Source of the DNA: Crocinitomicaceae bacterium
GTDB lineage: Bacteria; Bacteroidota; Bacteroidia; Flavobacteriales_D; Crocinitomicaceae
Length of the DNA stretch: 64,000 nucleotides
NCBI GenBank assembly: GCA_022447585.1
Contig: JAKVAR010000006.1
Span: forward strand, 620,001-684,000
Reading direction: 5' to 3'
Below the pieces are notes generated by a model. The model did not search any database, was not told the origin of the DNA, and worked only from the letters and a program-made list of their open reading frames with translations. Of the stretch, positions 46,650 through 55,476 are shown piece by piece. The first letter of the stretch is position 1. Each line of letters opens with the position of its first letter. A program made the position numbers and the translations under genes.

Positions 46650-47951
46650 CTAATTATTTTCACAAAGAATATTTAGCGTTTCTCGATTCATTTCTAAGAG
46701 ATAAAACAAACGTTTCTCTTCCATTTTAGCTTCCAAATGACTCTGTTGAGCAATAATTAGAACATCTAAATTAACTGCTCCTTGATCGTATTTTGTTTGT
46801 ACACTCTTAAAATTGAGCTCAGCAAATTTCAAACTGTTTCTAGATACTTCCAATTCAAGTTCTGTACTACTAATTTCTGACTTAAGTCGGGCCAGTTCAA
46901 CTGATAATTCGTTTGTTAATTTAGTATTAGAAAGCTTAATTTTCTTTAACTCAATCTCTCTACGCAGAATATCGCTTTTCACTGAGTATTGACTGAAAAT
47001 TGGGATCGTAAGTCCCAAATTTACTGATTGATAAAAGTTATCTTGTAGTTGATCGCGAAAAGGTTTTGGTGAGAATTGCCCATTTGGTTGGGTCACAACA
47101 TTGTTCCCAGAATAACCGGACCCTATGGACCCGTTCAAAGCTAAGTTTGGTAAATACCTTCCTTTCGTTTGTTTCAATTCCAGCATTTTCAGCTCCTCTA
47201 AATATGTAAATTGCTTAATTTCAGGAAAAGAAGAAACATTGGGTGAATTAATATGTGCTCGAGTATTCTGTTCTATTACAACAAATGATGTATCTAATGG
47301 CTGATTCATAAGCTGCTGAAGCAATAATTTTGAATATGTTAAATTATTTCGTGAACGTATTACGCGCGCTTTAACCCTTTCAAGTTCTCCATTAATTTGA
47401 TATAATTCTCCATTTTCAATCTTTCCGGCTTTCGCCAATATCTCAATTCGTTTTGCCTGTTTACGAACTAGATCGACTTGTTTTTCATAGATTTCTAATT
47501 CAGATTTGTTGAGTAATATTTCAAAGAAATTTGTCACTACATCCATTTTTAAGGCTCTTTCAAAAATTTGGATGTCTATTTCCCTGCCTTCTAATGATAA
47601 TTTGTTTATTTTCGATCGTAAATGCGTTTGTAAACCAGAAAACAGTGTAATATCGCCAGAAAGGAAAAGATTGCTGAACTGGACTCGATCCGTAGCAAAT
47701 TCATTGGTGAAAGGATCAATTGTTTGCCCCCAATTATACCCTTGCGTCACTCCAGTGTTCACTGAAGGAATAAAGCGGTATTTCGTCTCATTAATATCAA
47801 TTTGTGCTAAGTCAAGACTAAGTCTTTCACTTTCCAGTTCAATATTGTTATTTATTACACTGTCTAAGCACATGTCGAGCGTCCAAGACTGGGAAAATCC
47901 AAGACTGGGGAAAAGTATTAATAGAAGTAAAAAGATAAATACTTTGGGCAT
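46650..47951 (-). CDS. TolC-family outer membrane channel
   Basis: Outer membrane exit duct of the exporter. Signal peptide at the start (VFIFLLLLILFPSLGFSQ), then WTLDMCLDSVINNNIELESE, the usual OEP opening. It has two helical repeats with LELKQTKGRYLPNLALNGSIGSGYS and ELNFKSVQTKYDQGAVNLDVL, the classic TolC phrases. The ATG at 47951 gives 433 residues with a clean signal peptide; a longer frame would run into the preceding gene. It is the last gene of the exporter operon, 7 bases after the hydroxylase-like gene. Confidence 0.93.
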   Translation of the reverse strand: MPKVFIFLLLLILFPSLGFSQSWTLDMCLDSVINNNIELESERLSLDLAQIDINETKYRFIPSVNTGVTQGYNWGQTIDPFTNEFATDRVQFSNLFLSGDITLFSGLQTHLRSKINKLSLEGREIDIQIFERALKMDVVTNFFEILLNKSELEIYEKQVDLVRKQAKRIEILAKAGKIENGELYQINGELERVKARVIRSRNNLTYSKLLLQQLMNQPLDTSFVVIEQNTRAHINSPNVSSFPEIKQFTYLEELKMLELKQTKGRYLPNLALNGSIGSGYSGNNVVTQPNGQFSPKPFRDQLQDNFYQSVNLGLTIPIFSQYSVKSDILRREIELKKIKLSNTKLTNELSVELARLKSEISSTELELEVSRNSLKFAELNFKSVQTKYDQGAVNLDVLIIAQQSHLEAKMEEKRLFYLLEMNRETLNILCENN

Positions 47952-47958
47952 AATTTGA

Positions 47959-49161
47959 CTATTTATTCGAAAAATATTGATCAATGGGATTGTCATGTTC
48001 AAATTTCCAATAACTAAAAACAATAGGATGATCTTCTACATCGTACTTGAAATGTTTGGGATTATTTTCAATGTTTTGATCTAATTTCAAATAATAATAT
48101 TGAAAGAGGGAATTCCCTTTAGAAGTGAAAATAGTTTCCCATGAAATAGCTTCTAAACCAATGTTGTGTCGGTTCTTGTTAACTGCCAAGCGTCCCATTA
48201 ATTCATACCTCATTTCGCGATCAAAATTGAGATTGGAATCACTTTCTAACAACTGAATGAAAAGATCCACAATTTGCCCCGTAGTGTAGATGCCATGCAA
48301 TGCACCATATAGCCCTCGATGATCCGTTTTATCATTCGAATATTGCGCAACAGTATCATCTGGATCAACAACGAAATAACTTTGAGTGTTGTAGGTCGCC
48401 ATGTTAAACACACAATGAGAAGCTTGGTGAATAATTTCTTCAAGAAAAAAAGTTGTGTTTGAGTATTCATTAACATTCAAAAAAATCGTTCCTTGGGCTG
48501 ATCTCGTAGCAAAATTTCTGAGTCTATTATTTGAGAATAATACGATTCGTCGCATAGTTCTTACATATCGAGCATATTCTTTTGGGAAAACTCGTTTAAG
48601 CAAACCTAGTGCCTCGTCAATCATTGGTGCATATGTGCTTAAATCTACTTCTGATGCAGCTACAAACTTTCGCATTTCCTGTTCATCCCTCCCTGCCCAA
48701 TGATAAAAATACAGACTTGCGAATGAATCTATACTATCAGTTATTTCAATGGTTTCACACACTGAAGAATAACGAATCTCTTCAAGTCTAAAGTCGACCT
48801 GGTGACCGTCTTTAGTTAAAACGATTTGATCTTCTTCTGTATATTCAAAATCCAATACATCAGAGCACAAATTTGTAAAAAGATATGCGTGTTTTGGTAG
48901 AAATATAACTCCACGATCATTACTCGACACTGAAAATTTTCGTCTTGATTTATTGGAGTAGCCAAATAATATTTGATCAAGGCTTATGAGCTTTTTTTCG
49001 GAATTAAAATAACTAAAAAGCAAAGGTTCCGTAAAAATATTATCGTTTTCAAAATCTATTCGATCGAAAATGTTTTCATCTTCATTATACAACATCCTTT
49101 TGATCAGGTCAATAAAATAGTCTTGCCCTTCGTCTAAAAGTTCATCTATGTTAATTTCCAT
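47959..49161 (-). CDS. HExxH-type peptide modification protein (HQxxH variant), putative beta-hydroxylase
   Basis: A 400-residue protein resembling the HExxH-motif RiPP tailoring family, members of which are annotated as alpha-ketoglutarate-dependent peptide beta-hydroxylases. The C-terminal half has the family order: RRIVLFSNNRLRNFATRSAQ, GTIFLNVNEYSN, the motif region LEEIIHQASHCVFN (His245, Gln246, His249), then GLYGALHGIYTTGQIVDLF with His289. The Glu of HExxH is Gln here. The N-terminal about 200 residues are not recognised. It overlaps the methyltransferase gene by 11 bases. The enzymatic role is inferred from family and cluster position. Confidence 0.65.
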   Translation of the reverse strand: MEINIDELLDEGQDYFIDLIKRMLYNEDENIFDRIDFENDNIFTEPLLFSYFNSEKKLISLDQILFGYSNKSRRKFSVSSNDRGVIFLPKHAYLFTNLCSDVLDFEYTEEDQIVLTKDGHQVDFRLEEIRYSSVCETIEITDSIDSFASLYFYHWAGRDEQEMRKFVAASEVDLSTYAPMIDEALGLLKRVFPKEYARYVRTMRRIVLFSNNRLRNFATRSAQGTIFLNVNEYSNTTFFLEEIIHQASHCVFNMATYNTQSYFVVDPDDTVAQYSNDKTDHRGLYGALHGIYTTGQIVDLFIQLLESDSNLNFDREMRYELMGRLAVNKNRHNIGLEAISWETIFTSKGNSLFQYYYLKLDQNIENNPKHFKYDVEDHPIVFSYWKFEHDNPIDQYFSNK

Positions 49162-50425
49162 TTCTAATCGTTATTAATCGTTTCGCATACAACTCTTTGA
49201 ATACTGAAACTAATTCCTGTTCATTTGCTAATTCGTCAAACCCTTGGATTGCCAAGAGATCTCGTAAGGATTTCTTTCCATCCATTACGCACAGTATATC
49301 AGCAATTATTTCAGGTAATTCATAATCTATGTTACCATTATTTATAGACCATTCTTCAGTTGACTCACCTTGTTTCATCTTATGTAATTTTAATACTTCA
49401 CTATCGGAATGAACTGCAAAAGAAGTATCTATTGAAACCTCACTAGTTTGATTTTTCTGAGCAATAAAGAACCAATTATCATAAAAGCGATGGCGCATCG
49501 AATTTTTCATAAACAAATGCGGGGTTTCTAAAAAACTATTCGCCAAAATGGTGTATTCTTTGTCAACGAAAAAATCGCAAATTTCTTCCGCTGTCAACAT
49601 TTCTAATTCATTACTGAAAAAGTATTCCAACGGTCCAAAATGAATAAACAATCCTTGATCTGTAAGCAATCGGTCAATCTGTTTCCAAAGTACCTTTAGC
49701 GGAAGAACGTCTGTGAAATAAATGGAGTAAATATGTTGAAATGAGCAATCATCCATATTGATTTTTGATACATCGCCAATCATGAATTCTACCTTTTCGT
49801 CAATTTTACGAGATAGATCTTCTGACATCTCTACTGTTTCTCTTTGAATCGAATCTTCTACTGTTCTGCAATTTCTGGTGATTTGATGACAAATATCCCA
49901 TGTTTTGAGACGCTTCAAATAAAGGGTTGTCCAAATCATCATGAGTGACTTATCACAAGCAACAACTTTCTCGTATCGATGCGCAAAGTCAACAGCATAC
50001 CTACCGTTCCCACAACCTATAAAAAGCGCCTTTTCGCTTGGGTCTATTGAGATCGATTGTAGTTGATTTTCAATAAATTCAGTAATTGTTTTACGTTGTT
50101 GATGCGCATCTGAATTACTCCAATCCCTTGTTAAGTATTCAAAATTATAGTATTCATGCTTTGATACGTCGGGGGATGGTGATAACAAAAATAAATCTTC
50201 AGACGAAAGGTGCTCCAATAATTGAGCTTTTGCAATTGAGTGTACATTTTTTGCAAAGTCTTTCGCTTCACGAATAAGATTCCATCGTCTTCGACTAGAT
50301 GGCAATTCCAGTGGGAAGTTTTGCTGAAAATCATCCTCACTATAACTAAATTCCATCCAAATGAAATAGTGGTACCAATATAACTTCTCCTCAAGGGTTA
50401 ATGATGCAAATAGTGAATTTTCCAA
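49151..50425 (-). CDS. N2227/carnosine N-methyltransferase-like enzyme with PqqD-like C-terminal domain
   Basis: Residues about 85-330 form a SAM-dependent methyltransferase. YLTRDWSNSDAHQQRKTITE (residues 97-116) matches the RDWS signature of N2227-like proteins, and ALFIGCGNGRYAVDFA is the SAM loop (GCGNG 137-141). Residues about 340-424 look like a PqqD-type winged-helix domain, with IIADILCVMDGKKSLRDLLA and ELVSVFKELYAKRLITI. Such domains bind RiPP leaders in other systems, so this fusion may recruit the methyltransferase to the precursor (inference). The start is a TTG codon at 50425, 10 bases after the HlyD stop; the next Met is at residue 24. Confidence 0.75.
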   Translation of the reverse strand: MENSLFASLTLEEKLYWYHYFIWMEFSYSEDDFQQNFPLELPSSRRRWNLIREAKDFAKNVHSIAKAQLLEHLSSEDLFLLSPSPDVSKHEYYNFEYLTRDWSNSDAHQQRKTITEFIENQLQSISIDPSEKALFIGCGNGRYAVDFAHRYEKVVACDKSLMMIWTTLYLKRLKTWDICHQITRNCRTVEDSIQRETVEMSEDLSRKIDEKVEFMIGDVSKINMDDCSFQHIYSIYFTDVLPLKVLWKQIDRLLTDQGLFIHFGPLEYFFSNELEMLTAEEICDFFVDKEYTILANSFLETPHLFMKNSMRHRFYDNWFFIAQKNQTSEVSIDTSFAVHSDSEVLKLHKMKQGESTEEWSINNGNIDYELPEIIADILCVMDGKKSLRDLLAIQGFDELANEQELVSVFKELYAKRLITIRNGN

Positions 50426-50435
50426 GCTGATTATC

Positions 50436-51725
50436 TTAATTTTTAATTATGTTAAATATTCGATTTAGGAGTGTTCGTTTCTCAGTTATTATTTCGGCCT
50501 GACCTATCAGTTCGCGTTTATTTTCTAGTTGAATTTCACGTGATGTAGTCAGTTGATTTGGCAATAAGACTTTGACGCTATAAAACCCTTCTTGTGGAAC
50601 TTCAGAGATTGTTTCTATTTTTCCAAATAAGGAGCCATACTCAGTATACGGAAAGTTCGAAAGTTTCATCAAAACTTCTTGTCCGACAACCACTTTCCCT
50701 GATTTTTCCAATGGCATTTTTAATAGGGCAAAATACGTCTGTTTCTTAGTTGGAGTGACAGTGAAAACATTTTGACCAGATGTCACAAATTGTTCTTGAT
50801 TCCTAATAGTAAAGAGATTGAGTTTACCAGAAATTGGAGCAGTAATGACGTATTTCTTCTTCCAAATTTCAAACTGTTCGAATAACTCATTGAATGACGA
50901 CAGAATTTCGTTTCTTAATTGGAAAAATCTTTCTGATTGCTCACTAGACAAAGCTGAATTTTCTTGGTTAACACCATTCTGCTGCAAACGTGTTCTTAAT
51001 ATAGTTGCATCAAGTTCCTCTAAAGTAGATCTCTTTGCTAACATTTCAACTTGTTTTTGTTCTAACTCTAGCGCGGAGACCGCGCCGTTTGCTTGCAGCA
51101 ATTTCGTACGTTCTAAGTCCTTCGTTTGAATTTTTATTTCTTCATTTAAGAGTGATTGCTGCTTCTCCATAACACGGATCATTTCTGATAAATTTCCATT
51201 TCTACTCTTATTAATTTTCATCTGTTGAAACTGAGGTCTCAAGTCTGTAAAAAGCTGAAATTCACCGATGCTACTCACTAAGCGCAAATATGGACCACTC
51301 ATTTCACCAAGTGACAAATGAGGAGCCAAGTTCACTGAATCAATAACTGTCCAAAAGTCAAGAGTGGACAAATTATTTAAAACTGCATCAACCCTACTTA
51401 CATCGTCAAATTGCGCACTGTTTTGTAATAGAATAATCCAGTCACCTTTTTCGACAAGATCGTTGTCTTCCTGAAATAACATACTGATTCGTCCCTGAGA
51501 AAGACTATGAACCTCAATTGGTGGATTTTCACCAGTGATTTTCATTTCTGTAGAAACAATATCTGGATATGCAATAAGCTGAAGCCCAATTAAAATGATT
51601 ACGAAAATTAAAAAGAAAACAGCATTTCCCCAACGTACGATTTTAGTAGGAACTTTTTCAAGAACTTGCCTAAAATAATGACTGCGTTCATCAATTCTTC
51701 CTATTTTTTCTTTATCAACTGCCAA
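50436..51725 (-). CDS. HlyD-family membrane fusion protein
   Basis: Periplasmic adaptor linking the ABC exporter to TolC. One N-terminal membrane helix (WGNAVFFLIFVIILIGLQLIA), a lipoyl-like half-motif (GRISMLFQEDNDLVEKGDWI), a long coiled coil (EKQQSLLNEEIKIQTKDLER) and the second half (YVITAPISGKLNLFTIRNQE). C-terminal beta domain follows (VVGQEVLMKLSNFPYTEYGS). The frame opens at a TTG at 51725, overlapping the exporter stop by 11 bases. The residues from there (DERSHYFRQVLEKVPTKIVR) fit normal adaptors, so TTG initiation is likely; no usable ATG exists nearby. Confidence 0.9.
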   Translation of the reverse strand: MAVDKEKIGRIDERSHYFRQVLEKVPTKIVRWGNAVFFLIFVIILIGLQLIAYPDIVSTEMKITGENPPIEVHSLSQGRISMLFQEDNDLVEKGDWIILLQNSAQFDDVSRVDAVLNNLSTLDFWTVIDSVNLAPHLSLGEMSGPYLRLVSSIGEFQLFTDLRPQFQQMKINKSRNGNLSEMIRVMEKQQSLLNEEIKIQTKDLERTKLLQANGAVSALELEQKQVEMLAKRSTLEELDATILRTRLQQNGVNQENSALSSEQSERFFQLRNEILSSFNELFEQFEIWKKKYVITAPISGKLNLFTIRNQEQFVTSGQNVFTVTPTKKQTYFALLKMPLEKSGKVVVGQEVLMKLSNFPYTEYGSLFGKIETISEVPQEGFYSVKVLLPNQLTTSREIQLENKRELIGQAEIITEKRTLLNRIFNIIKN

Positions 51726-53961
51726 GTTCTAATTGATTTTTAACAAGTTTAAAATAATCTCCTCTAAGTTTCACAAGCTCTTCATGTGTCCCCACTTCAT
51801 TAATCGTCCCATTGTCAAGAACAATAATTTGATCCGCATTTTTGACAGTGCTTAATCTGTGTGCTATAATCACTGTAGTTTTATCTTTTTGGAATTCCTT
51901 TAGATTTTCGACAATTTCTCTTTCATTGTTTGCATCAAGCGCACTAGTTGCTTCATCAAAAAAGAGAAAATGAGGGTTTTTATAAACCGCTCGAGCAATT
52001 AAGACACGCTGACGTTGACCTCCACTCAAGGTCCTTCCACTCGATCCTGGTGGACCGATCATAGAATTAAATCCAGCAGGTAAGAAATTAATTAACTCCT
52101 CCAAATTAGCGATTCTAACTGCTTCGAGAAGTCGTTTTGTATCTACCGGTTCTTCCGAAACAGACTCCGTTATATTGTTCAAGATAGAATCAGAGAAAAT
52201 ATATCCGTCTTGCATGACTGTTCCACATAATGCTCTCCAAGAATCAGAATTAGCATGACTCAATCTGGTCTTCCCAATACTAATTGAGCCACTAGTTGGT
52301 AGATATAATTTTAGTAGTAATTTGACAAGGGTTGTTTTTCCACCTCCACTATTTCCTACAATCGCCGTTACTTTACCTTTGGGTATAATCAATGAGAGAT
52401 CTTTTAAAACTAGCTCCCCATTTGGACCTTCATACGAAAAATTTAGGTTTTCCAATTTAATATCATCGGCCTCATCATTTAAACGGATCAACGAATTATC
52501 GCCTAAAGTCTCTTCTTCAGGTGTAATAAATTCAACTTCTTTAAATCGATCTAAACTTAGTCGCGCATCTTGAATACTCCTGAAGAATCCAATCAAACTA
52601 AGGAGAGGTCCATTTATTTGCCCAATAATATATTGAATGGCCAACATTGCTCCCAATGAGATTTCTCCTTCAATGACTAAAAATGCAGAGATAAATGTAA
52701 TAAGAATGTTCTTTAATTCATTAATGAATGTGCCTCCTACTGTTTGAAGTTGCGTTAATTTTAATGATGAAACTGCATTCTTGTAATATTTAACACGATT
52801 CTTTTCCCAATTCCAAATGTGTCTTCTCTCAGATGCATTTACACGAACCTCTTGAATACCATTTATCATTTGAATTAGTGATGAATTAATTCCTGAAGAT
52901 GCATCGAAACGCTTAAAATCAAGAACAGCTCGACGTTTCATAAAATACCAAACCCAAACTGTATATATTATCGTCCCAAAAACGAAAACTCCTAGAATCG
53001 CAAGACTGTAATAAGCTAGAATGAATAGAAAAATAAATGCATTGAAGTAAGAAAAGATACTTTCAGGTGCCGTATTTAGGAAGGTCTCTAGTCGATTAGA
53101 ATCGTTTATTCGCTGCAAAATATCACCTGGAGTTTTACTATCGAAAAATGATGTTGATTTTCGAAGAAGTTTAATCAAGTAATCTGAAGTGATTAACATA
53201 CTGATTCGCGCGCCAATATATAACATCAACCAGCCCCGTAAAATCGAAATTAATGAGCCACTTAAAAACAGGGTGAGTTGCGCAATTAAAAGAACATAAA
53301 TAAATGGAATGTCTTTCGTGTTGATTCCTTTATCTACAAGAGATTGAGTGATCAATGGCATTGCTAATTGAATAACTACACCAACTAGAAGGCCTAAAAA
53401 AACTTGTACTAAGAACGATCTGTAATTTTTCAAGTAGGGCAAAAGCCCACGCAAACCTTCTTCTGGTTCGGTATCTTCTTGTTTATAGAAATCTCCTGAT
53501 GGTTCTAGTAAAAGTATAGTGGACTCATCTTCATCACTTGCATCTTTATTATGGTGCCAAGCTTTTAGAAATTCACTCTTCGTATATTCTACAAGACCGA
53601 AGCTGGGATCCGACACAAATACTTTATCGCGTGTTATTTTATAAATGACAATAAAATGCCGGTCTCTCCAAAAAGCGATACAAGGAAGTGGCGCTTCATC
53701 GCACAAAGATTCATAATTAATCAACGCTGGAAGAGTCCGAAATCCAATCTCTTCAGCCGCAGTCATGATTTGTCTGAAAGAAACTCCATCTGGACTTATT
53801 CTACAAAGTGTACGTAACTGCTCAAGATTGAGTTTTTTCCCATAAGACTCCGCAACTAATTTAAGAGCCACTGGTCCACAGTCGAATTGATCACTTTGCG
53901 CAAATGAAGGGAAAGATTTTTTACCAAGAATATTCATAATACGGGTGAATAGTGGACTCAT
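51715..53961 (-). CDS. Peptidase-containing ABC transporter (C39 bacteriocin-type exporter)
   Basis: Removes Gly-Gly leaders and exports the peptide. Residues about 18-150 form the C39 peptidase with Gln22, Cys28 (QSDQFDCGPVALKLVAESYG), His in DRHFIVIYKI and Asp in FVSDPSFGLVEY. A membrane domain of about six helices spans about 170-460. The ATPase has Walker A GNSGGGKTT near 536-544, LSGGQ near 645, Walker B FLFFDE near 667 and the switch His in IIAHRLST. All residues expected for activity are present. It is the first gene of the minus-strand operon. An internal ATG (MNILGKKSF, 53937) is an alternative start. Confidence 0.95.
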   Translation of the reverse strand: MSPLFTRIMNILGKKSFPSFAQSDQFDCGPVALKLVAESYGKKLNLEQLRTLCRISPDGVSFRQIMTAAEEIGFRTLPALINYESLCDEAPLPCIAFWRDRHFIVIYKITRDKVFVSDPSFGLVEYTKSEFLKAWHHNKDASDEDESTILLLEPSGDFYKQEDTEPEEGLRGLLPYLKNYRSFLVQVFLGLLVGVVIQLAMPLITQSLVDKGINTKDIPFIYVLLIAQLTLFLSGSLISILRGWLMLYIGARISMLITSDYLIKLLRKSTSFFDSKTPGDILQRINDSNRLETFLNTAPESIFSYFNAFIFLFILAYYSLAILGVFVFGTIIYTVWVWYFMKRRAVLDFKRFDASSGINSSLIQMINGIQEVRVNASERRHIWNWEKNRVKYYKNAVSSLKLTQLQTVGGTFINELKNILITFISAFLVIEGEISLGAMLAIQYIIGQINGPLLSLIGFFRSIQDARLSLDRFKEVEFITPEEETLGDNSLIRLNDEADDIKLENLNFSYEGPNGELVLKDLSLIIPKGKVTAIVGNSGGGKTTLVKLLLKLYLPTSGSISIGKTRLSHANSDSWRALCGTVMQDGYIFSDSILNNITESVSEEPVDTKRLLEAVRIANLEELINFLPAGFNSMIGPPGSSGRTLSGGQRQRVLIARAVYKNPHFLFFDEATSALDANNEREIVENLKEFQKDKTTVIIAHRLSTVKNADQIIVLDNGTINEVGTHEELVKLRGDYFKLVKNQLELGS

Positions 53962-54101
53962 TCAGTTTTCGTTTCTTGTTTTATATAATAACAATCATTT
54001 CTAAATTGAGAAGTTGAAAATATGCGAATACTCAACAAGATTAGAGATGATAAATATTTATCTTAAAAGTAGATTTTTTTTCAAACTAATTAGTGATTTT
54101 C

Positions 54102-54920
54102 TCATTTTTTATTGATTGATTTCATCGCGTTAAGAATATCGGCTCGATAAATTTCATCGGCTAATTCTATATATCCATTTTCCATGGTAATATCAGTATC
54201 ATATAACTTCAAGGCCATTTCTAAATTTCCCTTCGCAGAATGAAGTTTCTGTTCCGCTTTTTTCACTAGAGCCATATAATAATAGACCTCACTGATTGGA
54301 TTGATTTCAACTTGTCGCTTTAGCGATTCTGTCGCTTTGGGATAGTTTTCGGTTTCCAAGTAGAGTACTCCAAGATGTAAGAAGTCGTAAATGCTTGGCT
54401 CGTAGTTCTCATCGTTGAGTTGTCCTTCAATAACTTCTATTGCTTTCTCTTTATTCCCTAGCCCTTTGTAACATAGACCTAACATTATATTGAGATGATA
54501 AGTTCCATCCCCTGTAAAACCGATATCGTATTCTACAAGAGAGTCAAATTTCTGAATGTCTTCAATTGCCAATGAGTAATTCTTCATAAAGAAAAAATGG
54601 TACCAGCCTCTAATAGCAAGGTATTCTTCAGGATTTAGCTCCAGTGCCACATTTAACATTGGCAGCCATTCATTCATGAGTCCACGTTTTGCGAAGGGAA
54701 CAGATTTTTCATAATGGGAATAATCGAACGAATTGCACAAGGTTATCGACTTAATAAAGTGTTCTTGAGATGCTTTGGACCCTTGTGGGAAGGTAATCGC
54801 AATTTCGGCCTCCTTACATGCTTGATAACAATCGGGATTTTCCTCATATAGGAAACAATTTGGAGGTCCATAGCTACTACAAAAAAAACCTAAAAAGGAT
54901 AAAAAAAATATTGATCTCAT
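54102..54920 (-). CDS. TPR protein, 272 residues, downstream of the RiPP cluster
   Basis: A signal peptide-like start (MRSIFFLSFLGFFCSSYGPP) with Cys14 at a possible lipidation site. A Cys-containing segment NCFLYEENPDCYQACKEAEI follows, then several TPR-like helical hairpins: MLNVALELNPEEYLAIRGWY, GLCYKGLGNKEKAIEVIEGQ, HLGVLYLETENYPKATESLK, YYYMALVKKAEQKLHSAKGN. It is probably periplasmic or a lipoprotein. It overlaps the preceding gene by 4 bases, so the two form one unit. Function unknown; self-protection is possible but unsupported. Similar proteins occur near lanthipeptide clusters in other Flavobacteriales as I recall, which is untested. Confidence 0.7.
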   Translation of the reverse strand: MRSIFFLSFLGFFCSSYGPPNCFLYEENPDCYQACKEAEIAITFPQGSKASQEHFIKSITLCNSFDYSHYEKSVPFAKRGLMNEWLPMLNVALELNPEEYLAIRGWYHFFFMKNYSLAIEDIQKFDSLVEYDIGFTGDGTYHLNIMLGLCYKGLGNKEKAIEVIEGQLNDENYEPSIYDFLHLGVLYLETENYPKATESLKRQVEINPISEVYYYMALVKKAEQKLHSAKGNLEMALKLYDTDITMENGYIELADEIYRADILNAMKSINKK

Positions 54921-55450
54921 GGCAAAATGTCTGTGATTTTTCCACTATCAATTTTGTAAGTAATGTACTGATAGTAATCTAAATTTGTATCTTCCCCCTT
55001 TCCAGGAAGCCACCCCTGTAAGGACTTTGTAATAGATTCAAGTTGCTCGACAATCGATTTATCAAACTTTTTCAATTCGTAATTCTGATCCATTTGAGTC
55101 GTTCTGAAGCGTCCAGTTTCCCCATGACAATTAACGATAAAACGAATTGTTATATAGCCTGATTCATTTTTGACTCTTTTTCTCTCTTTAAATTGAGCGT
55201 AAATTTGCTCGTCCAGTGCATATTTCTCTCCTTCATAATTTAAGGACTCATAGAAATTATAATATTGCAATATGTTATCTTCGTTACATATTTGAAATTG
55301 AATGTCATCAAGCTTAGGGTCAAAATAAATATCGCCAACATTTTTAGGGGTGTCACTATGCTCAATGCCTATTTCAACAGGCTCGTCTTCACAGGATACC
55401 ATAGGTAAACTATAAATACTCATTAAAAGGAAAAGATTGAGTGTTTTCAA
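54917..55450 (-). CDS. Lipoprotein with TonB C-terminal-like domain
   Basis: A lipoprotein signal ends SLPMVSC. The C-terminal 90 residues read ESGYITIRFIVNCHGETGRFR then LEKITKSLQGWLPGKG-like text (actual: QLESITKSLQGWLPGKGED) and YYQYITYKIDSGKITDILP. This pattern (G-x-I-x-V-x-F-x-V-N-x-x-G, W-x-P-G, final I-x-D-x-L-P) matches the TonB C-terminal fold used by many Bacteroidota proteins. There is no membrane-anchored TonB N-terminus. The start is a TTG at 55450, supported by a -7 box at 55469-55476 and by the signal peptide; the next ATG would leave too short a signal. Confidence 0.65.
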   Translation of the reverse strand: MKTLNLFLLMSIYSLPMVSCEDEPVEIGIEHSDTPKNVGDIYFDPKLDDIQFQICNEDNILQYYNFYESLNYEGEKYALDEQIYAQFKERKRVKNESGYITIRFIVNCHGETGRFRTTQMDQNYELKKFDKSIVEQLESITKSLQGWLPGKGEDTNLDYYQYITYKIDSGKITDILP

Positions 55451-55468
55451 AGTGAATTAGATTATGGT

Positions 55469-55476
55469 CAAATGTA
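55469..55476 (-). promoter_or_regulatory. -7 box for the lipoprotein-TPR pair
   Basis: CAAATGTA on the plus strand reads TACATTTG, fitting TAnnTTTG, 19 bases before the TTG start at 55450. Confidence 0.5.
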
